Of a stretch of DNA of 64,000 bases, positions 10,163 through 21,397 are shown piece by piece. The stretch covers positions 992,001 to 1,056,000 of the forward strand of contig CP084616.1 in NCBI GenBank assembly GCA_025917655.1, written 5' to 3'. The DNA is from Chlorella sorokiniana (taxonomy: Eukaryota > Chlorophyta > Trebouxiophyceae > Chlorellales > Chlorellaceae). The position numbers and the translations under genes were made by a program. Each line of letters begins with the position of its first letter. Positions within the stretch are counted from its first letter, which is position 1. The notes under the pieces were generated by a model, which saw only the letters and a program-made list of their open reading frames with translations, was not told the origin of the DNA and did not search any database.

Positions 10163-12813
10163 TCATCCCTCGTCCCGCCCCTCGATGGCCGAGTCGTTGA
10201 GGGCGCAGGTGGTGCAGGCCTTGTGGTGCCCGCTGTAGATCCGGATCGCGTCCCCGTGCTCAGGTCCCTGCCGGGGGAAGGGGGAGCGAGGGGGCAGGCC
10301 GAGGGCGAGCCCAGGGAAGCACAGTCAGCACGCCGGCGGCCGCTGCGTTCGCCAGCGCACCCACGGCCCCCGAGCTCCAGCGCCGCCCCAGCCGGGCGGG
10401 CAGCAGCCCGCGGCGGCGTGGGCCCGGCGTGCTGCGCAGCGCGCGGCGGGTGTGGCCCCACCAGAGGCGTGCGGTGCAGTCTGAGGAGGCTGTGACCAGG
10501 TAGGCGGCGTCCACTGAGAAAACGCAGTCCCACACCCAGCGCTGGTGGCCTGGGGGAGGGAAGGGGAGGGAGGGAGGGGGGGGGGGCAGGGCCTGGAGGC
10601 GGCAGGGGGCCCAGCGGCGGCAGGATGGGCGGGGAGCTAGCGCAGGCTGCATGACCTGAACCCTCCCCCAACCACCTTGGTCCCTCCTCCTCCCCTCCCT
10701 CCTTCCCCGCAAGGCTCCCCCCTCTCTCCAGCGCACCAGCCAGCGTGCGGTCGAGCGTGAAGCCATCTAGGTTCCACAGCTTGACGGTCTTGTCGGAGGA
10801 GGTGGTGGCCAGCTGGCGCACGTCAGGGCTCAGCATGCACTTGAGCACGTAGCCTGCGCAGGGTGGGGGGCAGCTGGCGGGTGAGTGGGGGATTTGTGGC
10901 TGGGCTGAGAGAAGGCAGTTCGCCCGGCCTCGGCGCGAACGCACATGCCACCCGTGCCCACCTTTGCCGCCGCCTCAACGGCAACAGTGGGCGCTGCGCA
11001 GGCAGCCCGCCCCCAACACACCCACACCCACCCACCCACACATTCGTTGCAACCATGCAAGCAGCCCACCCGACCGGCCCGGCTGCCCCCACCCAGCCCA
11101 CCCTGGTGTGCGCGCAGCTTGTGCAGGGGCTCAAAGTGGGTGGTGAGGTAGGAGCCGCGCAGCGCGCGCCACACGTAGCAGGTGCCCGAGTTGTTGGCCG
11201 CCACCACCAGCGACCCGTCCATGGCCACCGTCAGGCTGCGCACGGCTGCGGGGCGGGGGCAGGAGCAGTAGTGTGCGTGTGTGTGTAAGAAGGGGGCGGT
11301 GAACTGGCGTGGTGTCCTACCAAGTGGCCGCTGCTGCTGCCGCTGCTGCGCTTGTGCTAGGAAGGTGGCCCAACTCTCCGGCCACCCCCGCCAAGCCTCC
11401 TCCCCCTCAGGACCTGTAAGCCCCTTTCAAACGAGCTCGGAAGGCGCAAACCCCGCCCCACCCCACCCCGCCGCCCCCGCAGGTGAAGCCCCTCCACCCC
11501 CACCTGTCCCCACTTCAGGCACCAGCTCGCAGGAGCATGCGTTGGCTGTGAGGTCCCAAACCCTTATGTTGCCGTGCTGGTCGCCTGGGGGTGCCCAGGG
11601 AGGGAGGGAGCGGGTGAGGGCGGGCAAGCCTGGCTGAGGCAGGCTTCAATGGGGAAAGACGGCGGCGCACCACAGCAGCGAGCCCCAGCTGGCGCCCCCG
11701 GTAGGCCACATGCGCACGCGCTGCCGCCCACGCGCCCACAGTTCCACCAAAACCTGCCCCACTGCCACCGCCCCCTCATCCGGCAACGTCACCCACTGCC
11801 AGCCTGCCCCCCCTATACACACACACCACCACACACGCACCCACCCGATATGAGCTCCCCCTGGTTGGGATGCAGCACAACGGTGTTCACGGCGGCGCGG
11901 CTCTCGTACTCGCGCTGGCAGCCGGGGGCGCGCAGGTCCCAGATCTTGACTGCAGGTGCAGAGCAGGGTGGTGGTGTGTGTGTGTGTGGTGTTTGGGTGG
12001 GGGGACAAGAGAGCGTGAGCGGCAGGCAGGCAGCGGCAACGGGGTGGGGTGGGGTGAGGGTGGGGGGCTGGGTGGCCAAAGGACGCCGCTAAGGGTCCCG
12101 CAAGGGGCGGGGTTTCCGGAGCGCCCGGGCGCTGGCCAGGCGGGGGAGCTGCTGGCGCGGCGGCGGCGCACCCGTGCCGTCCTCGCTGCCGCTGTACATC
12201 CACTTGCCGTCCTTCTGGAACCCGACCGACGTCACGTTGCCGGCGTGGCCGTCATACGAGATGATGGGCTGCGGATTGTTGCTGTTCACCTCGTACAGGC
12301 TGCAAGGGGGGGGCGTGTGTGGCTGGGAGGAGCAGCTTTGGAGGAGCAGCTGGCCAGCAACAGGAGCCGGTTGCAGAGCCGCAACCATCGCGGCAGCAAG
12401 CAGCAGCAGCGCGCCGTATGTGGGGGTTGCCAGCTGCTGCGATCAGGGTCTTGTCCCCTGTGATCTCCAGCTTGTTGACCTACAGCGGGCGACGCGGAGC
12501 GATCTGCAGCCCGCCTCCCAGCCAGGCGGAGCACTGCAACAGCCAAAGAGGCAACCCTGCTGATGCCCCACGATGCGCGCAGACCGCGGCGGCTCGCCTG
12601 GCTCTCTGCATACTGCAACGTGCGGTAGCAAATGCCCGAGGTGGCTTCCCAGAACCTGCACAGCGCGGGGCCCAGGGGCACAAGTCGGTGGCGGCCCCGG
12701 CGTTGCAAGGCGGCGACGCCTTAAGCGTTCGTGCGCTCCCCGGAGGAACTCGGATGTACATGCCTTATTGTGTGATCGTAACCGGCCGTTGCCAGCACCA
12801 CAGACGAGCCCAT
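10163..12813 (-). CDS. LST8: LST8, WD40 subunit of TOR complexes
   Basis: Ten exons on the minus strand rebuild a complete LST8. Exon 1 (12813-12764) is [17 protein letters not shown]. Exon 2 (12655-12598) adds [19 protein letters not shown]; exon 3 (from 12479) adds [18 protein letters not shown]. Later exons give [80 protein letters not shown] and, last, [16 protein letters not shown]. These are seven WD40 blades, and the text is close to plant LST8 throughout. The protein binds the TOR kinase domain and steadies TORC1/TORC2, linking nutrients to growth. Splice phases fit at every junction. Introns 1-3 start with GC rather than GT; the others are GT-AG. Stop TGA at 10163-10165. It is divergent from the YjbQ gene. 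Confidence 0.95.
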
Positions 12814-13637
12814 CGGGACGAGAGGAGCCTGCTCCTCGTCCGCCCTCGGGGCCTGAGCCCCACAGCTGCTGCGGTGCTGGTCTTAGGAGCACGTGATGTT
12901 GATCTAAGACCAGGGATGCGATGGCTCCGCAAGTGGGGCGAGCAGCAGAAACCCCTGCGCCCTAGCGTGTCGGGCTTGGCCTCGAATTGGCGCTTGATTG
13001 CACAAAATCAGCGAATAAAGCGGCATGGCAGCCAACAGGGGCGACAGCCAGCCGCAACAGCTGCTGCCAGCACGTCACAGCGGCAGCATGCCGTTGCTGT
13101 GGTCATTTGCAGCTCGCACATACACAGTTGCCGAAACATCAAGCAGCTGAACACACCATGTTGATGGCATCTGGGCGGCCTGCAGGATGTGAAGCCCAGC
13201 TACATCTTGCAGCCTCTGAAGCCCGCCTACAAAGAAGTGCCACGAGGCGCGGCACCATGCTGGCGGGTCGCGATTCCAGGCCCACCGTGGCCCCTAGGAG
13301 GTGTTTCAGGTGTCGATCTCTCCTTAGCGAGCGATTGCGGTGTTTTTGCATCGCTGGGCCTTCTAGCGTTGGCAAGCTCGCAGGCCAGCCCCTGCTTTCG
13401 GACTTTGCCCTTGCCCGTGCTGTCACCGGTTAGTTGCAATTGCCGTAAAGCTGTGGTGGACACGACCCCCGTCGACACGCTGCGCCTCCTTCCTGAACTG
13501 ACCGCCGCGAACTGCGCGCACGCCACCGCCGCGGCGTTCGTTTGCCTGCTCTTCCGACTCTCGCACGCCAGCAGCGGGGCCCCCACATCGCAGCCTGCAT
13601 CGTGCCCTGGTGCACCTGGTTCGCGGCTCCCGGTGCA
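12814..13637. promoter_or_regulatory. divergent upstream region of LST8 and the YjbQ gene
   Basis: About 820 bp between two start codons on opposite strands. The part at 12990-13180 is lower in GC. It likely carries both promoters and 5' UTRs. The ATG at 13542 is in frame with the YjbQ start at 13638, so some of this stretch could code for a targeting peptide. Confidence 0.4.
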
Positions 13638-14796
13638 ATGGTCTGGCGGCAGCACGAGCTGACGTTGCCGGCGTTCAAGCGCGGGTGCCACCTGGTGTGT
13701 GCTTGCCGCTCGCTTGTGAGCAGCACCCAATTGGCAGATCCCTGCAGGTGACCAGGCCCCCACCGCCCACTCTCCGCTCAGGTCACCAGCCACATTGTGC
13801 GGGAAGTTGGCAGCAGCCTGTCGGACATCAAAGTTGGGCTGGCCCATGTTTTCAGTGAGTCGAGGGGGCGAGCGAGCTGCGGCAAGTGCTGCAGCCGGAA
13901 CGGGGTGCTGGTTGATGCGAAGGCTGGCCTGCCCGCCGACCGCCTGCCGCAGCTGCAATCCTGCTGCAGTCCAGCACACCAGCGCATCGCTCACCATAAA
14001 CGAGAACGCAGGTGGGGGAGGTGGCCGCGGCTGGCTGCCCGAGGCTCGCAGGCATGCCCTTGTGGCTGGCATCTCACGCTTCGCCCCAGGAGGGCAGCGA
14101 CCCACCTCAGATTTTTACAAGCTGCGCCGCCGCCGCCGCCGCCGCAGATCCTGATGTGCGCGCCGACATGGAGACATTTCTCAACAGGGTGGTGCCCGAG
14201 GGGCGTGGCGCTCCTTGGATCCACACCGATGAAGGTGCATGCCCGCCTGTGCTGACCTGGGTGCTGGGGTGTCGCACAGCGCGTGTCCGCGGCTGGGCCT
14301 GCCCGCCGCTTGCCCCGCTCCCAGCCCGGAGTCCTTGAACGTGCTTAGCGCGCTGCGCTGGCTCGCCGACGCTCAGGCCCCGGGGGTGCTGCTGGGAGGT
14401 GCGGTGCTGCCGCTGAGGGCGGCCCCGGCCCATGCTGTGACGCGCCCAGGTGCCGACGACATGCCGGCGCACTGCAAGGCGTCCATGATGGGCGCTGGCC
14501 TGACGGTACCGATCACCAATGGACGCCTGAACCTGGGCACGTGGCAGGGCATCTGGCTGTGCGAGCACCGGTGGGCAACGGAGGGGCCAGGGGGCGGTCG
14601 TGCCTGGCGCGGCTTACTGGTGTGTGTGTGTGTGAGTTTTTGGGGGCGCCGCCAGCCAAACCTCTCCTGCGCGGCTGCTTGCGGGACGAGCCAGAGTGTC
14701 CAGGGTCCTTGCCACCTGGACCCTCTTTGCCGCTCACCCTGCAGCGACCACGGTGGGCGGCGGCGGGTGGTGGTGACCATCCAGGGGGACGCTTGA
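13638..14796 (+). CDS. YjbQ/UPF0047 family protein
   Basis: Exons: 13638-13694 ([19 protein letters not shown]), 13782 to about 13856 ([20 protein letters not shown]), from 13970 ([13 protein letters not shown]), then [19 protein letters not shown] near 14149, [20 protein letters not shown] near 14452, [12 protein letters not shown], and the end [16 protein letters not shown]. The [18 protein letters not shown] and GTWQG...CEHRDH blocks are diagnostic for this small family, which is found in all domains of life. Bacterial members have been linked to thiamine phosphate synthase activity; the main role is unsettled. Length, about 140 residues, is normal. An upstream in-frame ATG at 13542 would add some 32 residues that could act as a targeting signal. 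Splice phases agree at the junctions checked. Confidence 0.88.
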
Positions 14797-15327
14797 GGTG
14801 TGGCTGCGGCACCCAGCCGGGGACTGCGACGCTGTGTTGGGGCGCAACCCTACCCCCCGCCGACCCTTGGGGCGTGGGGCCACCGGTGTGCCGCTCATGA
14901 GCTCTGATCAGCGCTGGCATTGGCAGGCATGCTGTCACCAACCTGTGGCTTGGTTCCATCGATGCCGCCAGCCATCTGGTCCCCCTCTCCCTGTAATGGA
15001 AGAGAAAAGTGAGGGTTTGCGGCACTCCTCGCGCAAGAAGGGGTGGCAGGTGACCACCGCGGAACAGCCCTGCCCTGGCCAAGCAAACACGGAATTGTGG
15101 AACCAGGGTGCAAGCTGTTTCGCAGGGGACGTTTCAGGATGGTTTCAGCTCTGAATCAGTGCGGTGTAATCGCGCGGCAACGTGCCAATGGGCGGTGTAA
15201 AGGTTACCGAAAGCATTGCAGACATGGCGATCTCCGCTTCTTGATGCCTAGATTGCCACTGATCGCAAGGGAACGGTAAGCCAGCTCTGCTTCAGGCGGC
15301 GAGCGCTGTTGGCAGACGCCCTCGGCG
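14797..15327. other. intergenic: 3' UTR of YjbQ gene and bZIP promoter
   Basis: Both neighbours are on the plus strand. The middle, 14990-15270, falls in GC content. No open frame shows coding bias, and no known element was recognised. Confidence 0.4.
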
Positions 15328-18300
15328 ATGGCAGGAGTTCCAGGCCTGAGCCCTGGCTTGGAAGGAATCGCTTCGGTCTTAGAACATCATGTAAGGAGTC
15401 CGGGCAGCCGCAGCGCTGCACCCCGCGTACCCGGCGGGGTTGTAGTTGGGGCCGGCTCACCGGGGCCGCCCTTCGCCTCCCTTCTGTTGCAGAGGGGTCT
15501 AGTCGCCCAGCTGGCCCCACCGGCAGGCAGCATGGCCGCGGCGGCAACCGCTGGCCTGCAGCGCCCGCTGCCTGCCCAGGCAGGGGGTGCCGCCCAACCG
15601 CTGGCGCAGCAGCAGCAGCAGCAGCAGCAGGACTTTGACTCCGCCCAAAGGCTGTCACAGGCGTTCGCGCAGTATCAGCAGGAGCAGCAGGTGGCGGCGC
15701 TGCTGCAGCAGGCCAACAACGGCATGGGGGCGGCAGCTTCGCGGGCAGCCTCAGCCTGGCGCACGCGCTGGCGGCGAGCGGCCTGCTGGGCGGGCTGCCC
15801 AGGCTGGGCCCCCATCAGCCAGCCCCCTGGCCAGCCTGCCCGGGCTGGCGGGGATGGGGCAGCTGCAGGGGCTGGGCGGGGGCTGGGGGCCCAGGCAGGG
15901 CTGGGTGGGCTGGACCCTCTGGGCCTGCACGCGCTGCAGCAGATGCAGCAGGCGAGCCAGGGCCTGGGCCTGGGCCTGGGCCAGCTGCAGGCCTTGCAGA
16001 GCCTGGGAGCCCTGGGGTCCCTGCCGGGAGGCCTGGGATCCCTGCCAGGCGGCGCCAGCTTCGGGCGCAGCCGCAGCTCGGCCTGGGCAGCCTGCAGGCG
16101 CCGGTGCCGCCGCAGCAGCAGCAGCAGCAGGTTGCGGTCGCTCTGGGGCCTGGCTACGGGATGCAGCAGGGAGGGGTGGTCAGGGGGCGGAGCAGCTGGA
16201 CAGGGAGCTGCTGCAGCAGCTGCAGCAGCTGAACGACGCGCACCTCGCCCGCCGCACCCGCCGCACGGGCCGGCGCCGCCGACCGCCGCGACGCGCGCGC
16301 GTCCGTCCGCGGCGCCCTGCCGCTGCAGCAGCCGGCCCCCGCCCATCCAGCAGGACACAGCTGCCGAGGTGGCAGTGCGTCAGCGCCAGCTCGAGTTTGA
16401 GGCGCTCCTGTATCAGCAGCAGCAGCAGCAGCAGCAGCAGGCGGGCGCGGCGCCGCTGCAGCAGCCTGCGCAGTCGCCCGCCGCGGAGGGCTCGCGCCCG
16501 CAGCGGCGACGACTGCCAAGCGGCAAGGCCGCTGCCACCGAGGCTCCGCAGTTTGCGGCGGCAAAGGCGCCGAGCGCCGTGCTGCCGCGGACGGCTACCG
16601 CCACGCTGGCGCTGTCAGCCGGGGCCCCCGCCGCTGCTGCAGCAGCCCAGCGTGGCGTCACCAGCCTGCAGCAGCCGTCGACGGGGCGGGGCGTGCGCAG
16701 CGGCAGCGCCGGCGCCGATTTCGATTCTGGAGAGGAAGGCGCCGAGGTGGGGCTGCCGCTGCGCATGCTGGGCTGCCGCCTCGCAGCTCCTCCATGCTTC
16801 CCGGCTGGCACCCCTCTCGCTGATTTGCGGGTGCTATCCGCCGGCGCCCCCTTCCTGCCCCTTTGTCTTTCGCGCCTGGCAATCCATCTGGCCGCTCCCT
16901 GGGCCGCCCTCTGGGGTTGCGCTCCAGGCCTCACACACAGCAGCTACCGCCTGCCTGTCTTTCAGCAGGTTCAGATGTTCGCAGCCACCCATGCACACCC
17001 ACTCCACCCCTCTCAACACCTCCCCGCCTGCCCCTCCCCCGTTACGCAGGGCATGGGCGGCGACGGCAGGCTGGCGGAAGCGCGGCGCAAGAACCGAGAG
17101 GCGCAGCAGCGCTTCCGGGAGCGGCAGCGAGCCGCGGCACGGGAGGCTGAGGCAAAGTACCAAGAGGTGAGCGGGGGAGAGTGAAGGGGGAAGGGGGCGG
17201 GGCGGGGGGCTCAGCTGCCGCCCAGGCCGCCACTGCAGCTGCGCCCGCGGTAGTCCAGCCCTGCCAGCTTGCGCCCTGCAGCCCCTGCGGCCGGCCTTAG
17301 CCCGGTGCATGGGGGCCGCAGCGAGCGCGCCGCGTCGGCTGCTGTCCCCCGCTGACGGCCGCTGCGGGCAGGGCTTCCAAGCAGTCTTGCGGCGACGCTC
17401 CCAAGCCGGAAGCTTGTGGGTGCAGCTGACGGTCAGGCTTTTGCCACACTGCCTCTTTTGTGAGCCCCCCCCTTCCCCTTCCTCTCCTTCCCTTCTTCTC
17501 TTCAGATGCTTGATCAGGTGTGCCAGCTGCGCCTGGAGAATGCTGAGCTGGCGCAGAGGTGAGGCCCCTGGCTGGAGTGTGCAGCGCCGGACCTGCCCCC
17601 CTCCCTCGTCAACAAAAACACCTGCTTGATCCCCTGCCGCGTGTGTGTCGCCCTCCCTGCGCTCCGCAGAAACTACTATATGAGTGCGGCGCTGGCGGTG
17701 AGGGACTCCATGCTGCAGGCCTTCAAGCTGGGCCAACGCGGCAGCACTCCCAGCCACAGCGTGGGCGCGCCCCGGAGCAGCCTCAGCCCCCTCCCAGCCC
17801 GCCGGCGCGCAGCCGCCCGGCCAGCCGCAGGGGGAAGAGGCGCGCGACGGCAGCAGCGCGATGGCGTCCGGCGCAGAGGCTGCCAAAGCCGGCGCCGACG
17901 CGGGCGCGGCGGCGGCCAGCAATGTGGCGCCGTCTGGCGGTGGCAGCCCCGCTCTCGCCGCGGCGGCGGAGGCTGGTGGGGCCGCCTCTGGCTCGGGTGT
18001 GCGCAGTTCCCGCGGGCAGAGCAGCACAGAGATCGAGGAGGTGCAGCCGGCTTCCCGCGGCGCCCTGGGCGACCCTGGTGAGCGCCTTTGCCGCCCCGCC
18101 TGGCGCCGCCACCTGGCCCCCGCCTCCTCCACGCTGCGCAGCCCAGCCTGCCTGCCGCGCGCGCCCGCCCTGCCGCGACCCCCCCATCTCGGCCATCCGC
18201 CCCCATCCAAGCCATCGCCCGCCCCTGCCACCCACCTGTCTGTCGCAGTGTCCCTCACGACTGCCCGCCTCATGCGCTCCCCAGACGACCTCTGCACATA

Positions 18301-18533
18301 CTACCGCCAGGCACAGGCGCGGCGCTGCCCCCGCTGCCTGCCCCCCACCCCTGCTGCAGCGTGCCGCCTCTGCCTGCATGCCGCAGAGCCTGCATGGCCT
18401 CCCCCGCCTCTCCACTCGCCGCGCCTCGCCCGTCACACAGCCGGCCCCAGCCCATCACGGCCGCCTGGCGCCCGCGCCTTGCCCCCCTCAACCACTCACG
18501 CTTCTCCTTCCTGCTCCCACCTCTCCCCCTCCC

Positions 18534-18564
<31 letters not shown>

Positions 18565-20850
18565 CGCATACACCCACCGCCCCCCGTCCCCCCTCCACAC
18601 ACACCCACACACGTGCATATACACATACACAATGCATTCGCGCTTGCTCCGCCCGGCCCGCAGGTGGAGATGCGGTTTGCGCTGCAGGTGTACCTGGAGA
18701 ACGGGCGGGCTGAGGAGGACCGCGCCGCGGTTGAGGCCGCGCACCAGCTGATGCAGGACGTGTGGGCCCACACCATGGCCCTCTTCCCGGATGGGGTCAA
18801 GGTGCGGGGCGCGCTGCGGCCCGCGGCGCTCCGTCCGCGGCCCTGCTCGTTTCCTCTGGTTGATGGATAGATGGGCGCGCGGCGCGCGTGCCGGCTCTGC
18901 CCAGGCGGCAGCTGGCTCCCCGCTCTTCCGGGCGGGCTGCAGCTTCCTCTTGAGGGAGCGGCGCCTCTCCTCCCCGCTGCTGCCAACATGGCTCCCTTGC
19001 TGCCTCCCTCCCCCACCCCCACACACCCCCTCACCCCCCACACACCCCCACACACCCACACACACCCCACACACACCCACACACCACACGCACCCCCGCC
19101 TCCCGCCGCAGAACTTCATTCACGACCTCTCCTGTCCCGATGGGCTGGATGCCGAGCGCTGGGAGGCTCTGGCGGTGAGCGACCGCGCCTGCCGCAGCCT
19201 TCGAGCCTCTGCTGCTGCTGCTGCTGGGCCAGCCCTCTGCCGGCCCCGCACCCGCAGGCTTGGCCACGGCCGCACCGCTGTGTGCCGCCCCTCGGATTCC
19301 CCCTTGCGCTCGCGCACCCCCCCACCCACCCACACACACACTCTGCACACATGCAGGCTAAGCTGGTGTTTTCAGACGACAGCCTGCAGATGCTGTTCAC
19401 AGGGTACCGCAGATACCTTAAGCAGGTGCGCGGCAGCTGCCACGCCGCACGCCTGCCTGGCTCGCCGCCGGCTGCGCTGCTGGCAGCCTGGCGACCAGGC
19501 CTGCGCCCCGATGGCGCCGCTCACTCCAGGCCGCCCCTGCCTGCTCCCAAACCCTGTGCCCAAACCTGCACCCTCTGCTGCCACCTCCCACGCTCCCCCA
19601 CCCCCAACCCCCGCTCCCACAGAACGCTCGCATCGTTCGGGAGCGGCAGCACCTGCAGCAGCAGCTGGCGCGGCTGCTGGAGGTGGCGCAGGAAGCGGCG
19701 CTGATCCCTGCTGAGGACTGGGCCCTGGGCATGCACATGCAGGCGCAGGCGGCAGCGCTGGTGGAGGTGTGTGTGTTTGGGGGGGAGGGGGTGCGCGCGA
19801 GTGTGTGTGGCCAAGGAGGATGTGAGAGGAGTGTTCCAAGGGGGTGGTGGTGCCTGGCAGAAAAGCGGGCTCCCTGGCCTCGTGCCACCCGACGCAAGCA
19901 CCCGCTGCACATCTCTCGGCTCTGCGGCCTCAGCCTGTCCACCCCACCCCCACCCCCACCCCAACACACACCCCAACCAACACACTCCCTCCCTACTCCA
20001 GGCATTGGATGTGGCTCAGGGCCTCAACCACCTGGGCGACTTGGAGTTCCATTCCCGCATGGACTTCTGCATCCCCTGGTGCACCGTGAGTGGCTGCGCT
20101 GCCTTGCTTGTGCAGCAATGGGCGGAGGGGAGGGACGGGCGAGATGCAGGGCACACACACTCACACGTTAAGACACATCACCACCTGTTACAACCCCCCG
20201 ACCCCCCCACCCCCCACCCGCGCGTGGTCCCGCAGTCGGTGGGCCAGTTCCAGATGGCCCTGGTCAACGCCGAGTCGACCCCGTACATCCCGCAGTTCCT
20301 GGAGCTGGCCCGCCGCGTGCTGCGCCTCGCCGCGGAAAGCGTGAGCGCCCCGCCGCCAGCCGCCACGCGCTGCGACGCTGCGCCAGCGGGGCCGTGCCGG
20401 CCTGGCGGCCCCGCTGCATGGGTGCTGCATGGGGCGGCGGGCGGCCGCCTTGGGCGGCGGGCGTGCGGGGCTGGAATGGCAGCGGGCTGGCGTGGCAGGG
20501 CCAGCAAAGATTTATCGACGTGCCTCCGCGGGCGCTTTGCGGTTGGTGTGCAGGGCCGGCTTGTGGGCAGCAACGGCTCGCTGCTGACTCTCGGCGAGGT
20601 GGAGGATGTGGCGGGAGATGGGGGCGTGTCGCGGCATGCGCGGGTGGAACTCGAGGAGCAGGAAGAGGAAGTGGAGGAGAAGCATGAGGGGCAGGAAGAG
20701 CAGCAGGCGCACCAGAAGACGGCGATCAAGGAAGAGCCTGCAACGAATGGGGCCGAGCTGCACGCTGCATCGGTCGACGGCGCTGACAAGGCTGCATCGG
20801 CGGTCGACGGCCAGTCAACCGTGCCTGTCGCAGCGCCTGCAGCCAGTTGA
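15328..20850 (+). CDS. Gln-rich bZIP transcription factor
   Basis: The first long exon (15328 to about 16746) encodes a Gln/Ala/Leu/Gly-rich activation-type region with several poly-Gln runs (15610, 16415). After an intron, the exon 17053-17166 holds the basic region: RRKNREAQQRFRERQRAAA fits the bZIP signature N-x7-R. The next exon begins MLDQVCQLRLENAELAQR, a leucine zipper in register. Further exons add a long C-terminal part (NYYMSAALAVRDSMLQAFKL, FALQVYLENGRAEEDRAAVE, FSDDSLQMLFTGYRRYLKQ, LGDLEFHSRMDFCIPWCT, NAESTPYIPQFLELARRVL) that I do not recognise from plant bZIP groups. The final exon is Glu-rich (EEQEEEVEEKHEGQEEQQ) and ends in PVAAPAAS at 20850. It should bind DNA as a dimer in the nucleus. 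The Gln-rich exon changes frame several times near G runs (about 15730, 15850, 16060, 16200) with no intron, so its sequence is doubtful in places. Confidence 0.78.
18535..18640. repeat. CA-rich simple repeat in bZIP intron
   Basis: A run of (CA)n near 18540-18565 is followed by mixed C/A-rich sequence up to the 3' splice site before 18664. Two more such tracts lie in later introns of the same gene (19015-19100 and 19320-19345). Confidence 0.8.
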
Positions 20851-21397
20851 AACAGCACACTAGTAATTGAACGGGGCAGAAAATAATGATCTTGGCTGCT
20901 GGCGTGCCAACTGCCCGGCACTGGCACCACATTGCAATAAACGGTTGTCCCCTCCTTTTATTACCATGGGATTTCATGAGCCCCGAATATGCTTCCATCA
21001 CTCTCTGCTCTTCGTGTGTGCGTCTGCCTCAGCAAGCCAACAGCGGCCACCAGCTGGCTGCCGCGCTCCTTTCTAGCGGCCTGAACCCTGCTTTGGTTGT
21101 TGCACTCCCCCTCCTTCCCTGCCTCACACCCCAACAACATGCAGCTGAATGCAAATCCTCCCTGCTCGTTCAACCCTTTGCTGCTCGTTCAACCCTTTGC
21201 CCTGCCCCTGTCCAGGCAGCATGGCCGCCGGCGGCTTGCCTGAAACAGGCAGGCTAGCCTGCTGCTTGCAAGACACTTGCTGTTGCGACACGCACACGCC
21301 GGAGCATGGCCTGCCCAGGAACAAGCGGCCAGGACATGCAGAGCCTGCTCGCGCCAAGCCTGGCAGGGACGGGCTGAAGCGAGCCCGCCCCGCCGGG
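20851..21397. other. convergent 3' region with a 19-bp tandem duplication
   Basis: The bZIP gene and the ankyrin-like gene converge here, so both 3' UTRs fall in this stretch. It is much lower in GC than the genes. A 19-bp sequence (CTGCTCGTTCAACCCTTTG) is repeated head to tail at 21162-21199. No coding signal was seen. Confidence 0.45.

Noticed and set aside
17559-19714. Long plus-strand frames rich in His/Thr/Pro across bZIP introns
   Set aside because: They run through CA/C-rich introns and cross clear splice sites of the better exon chain.
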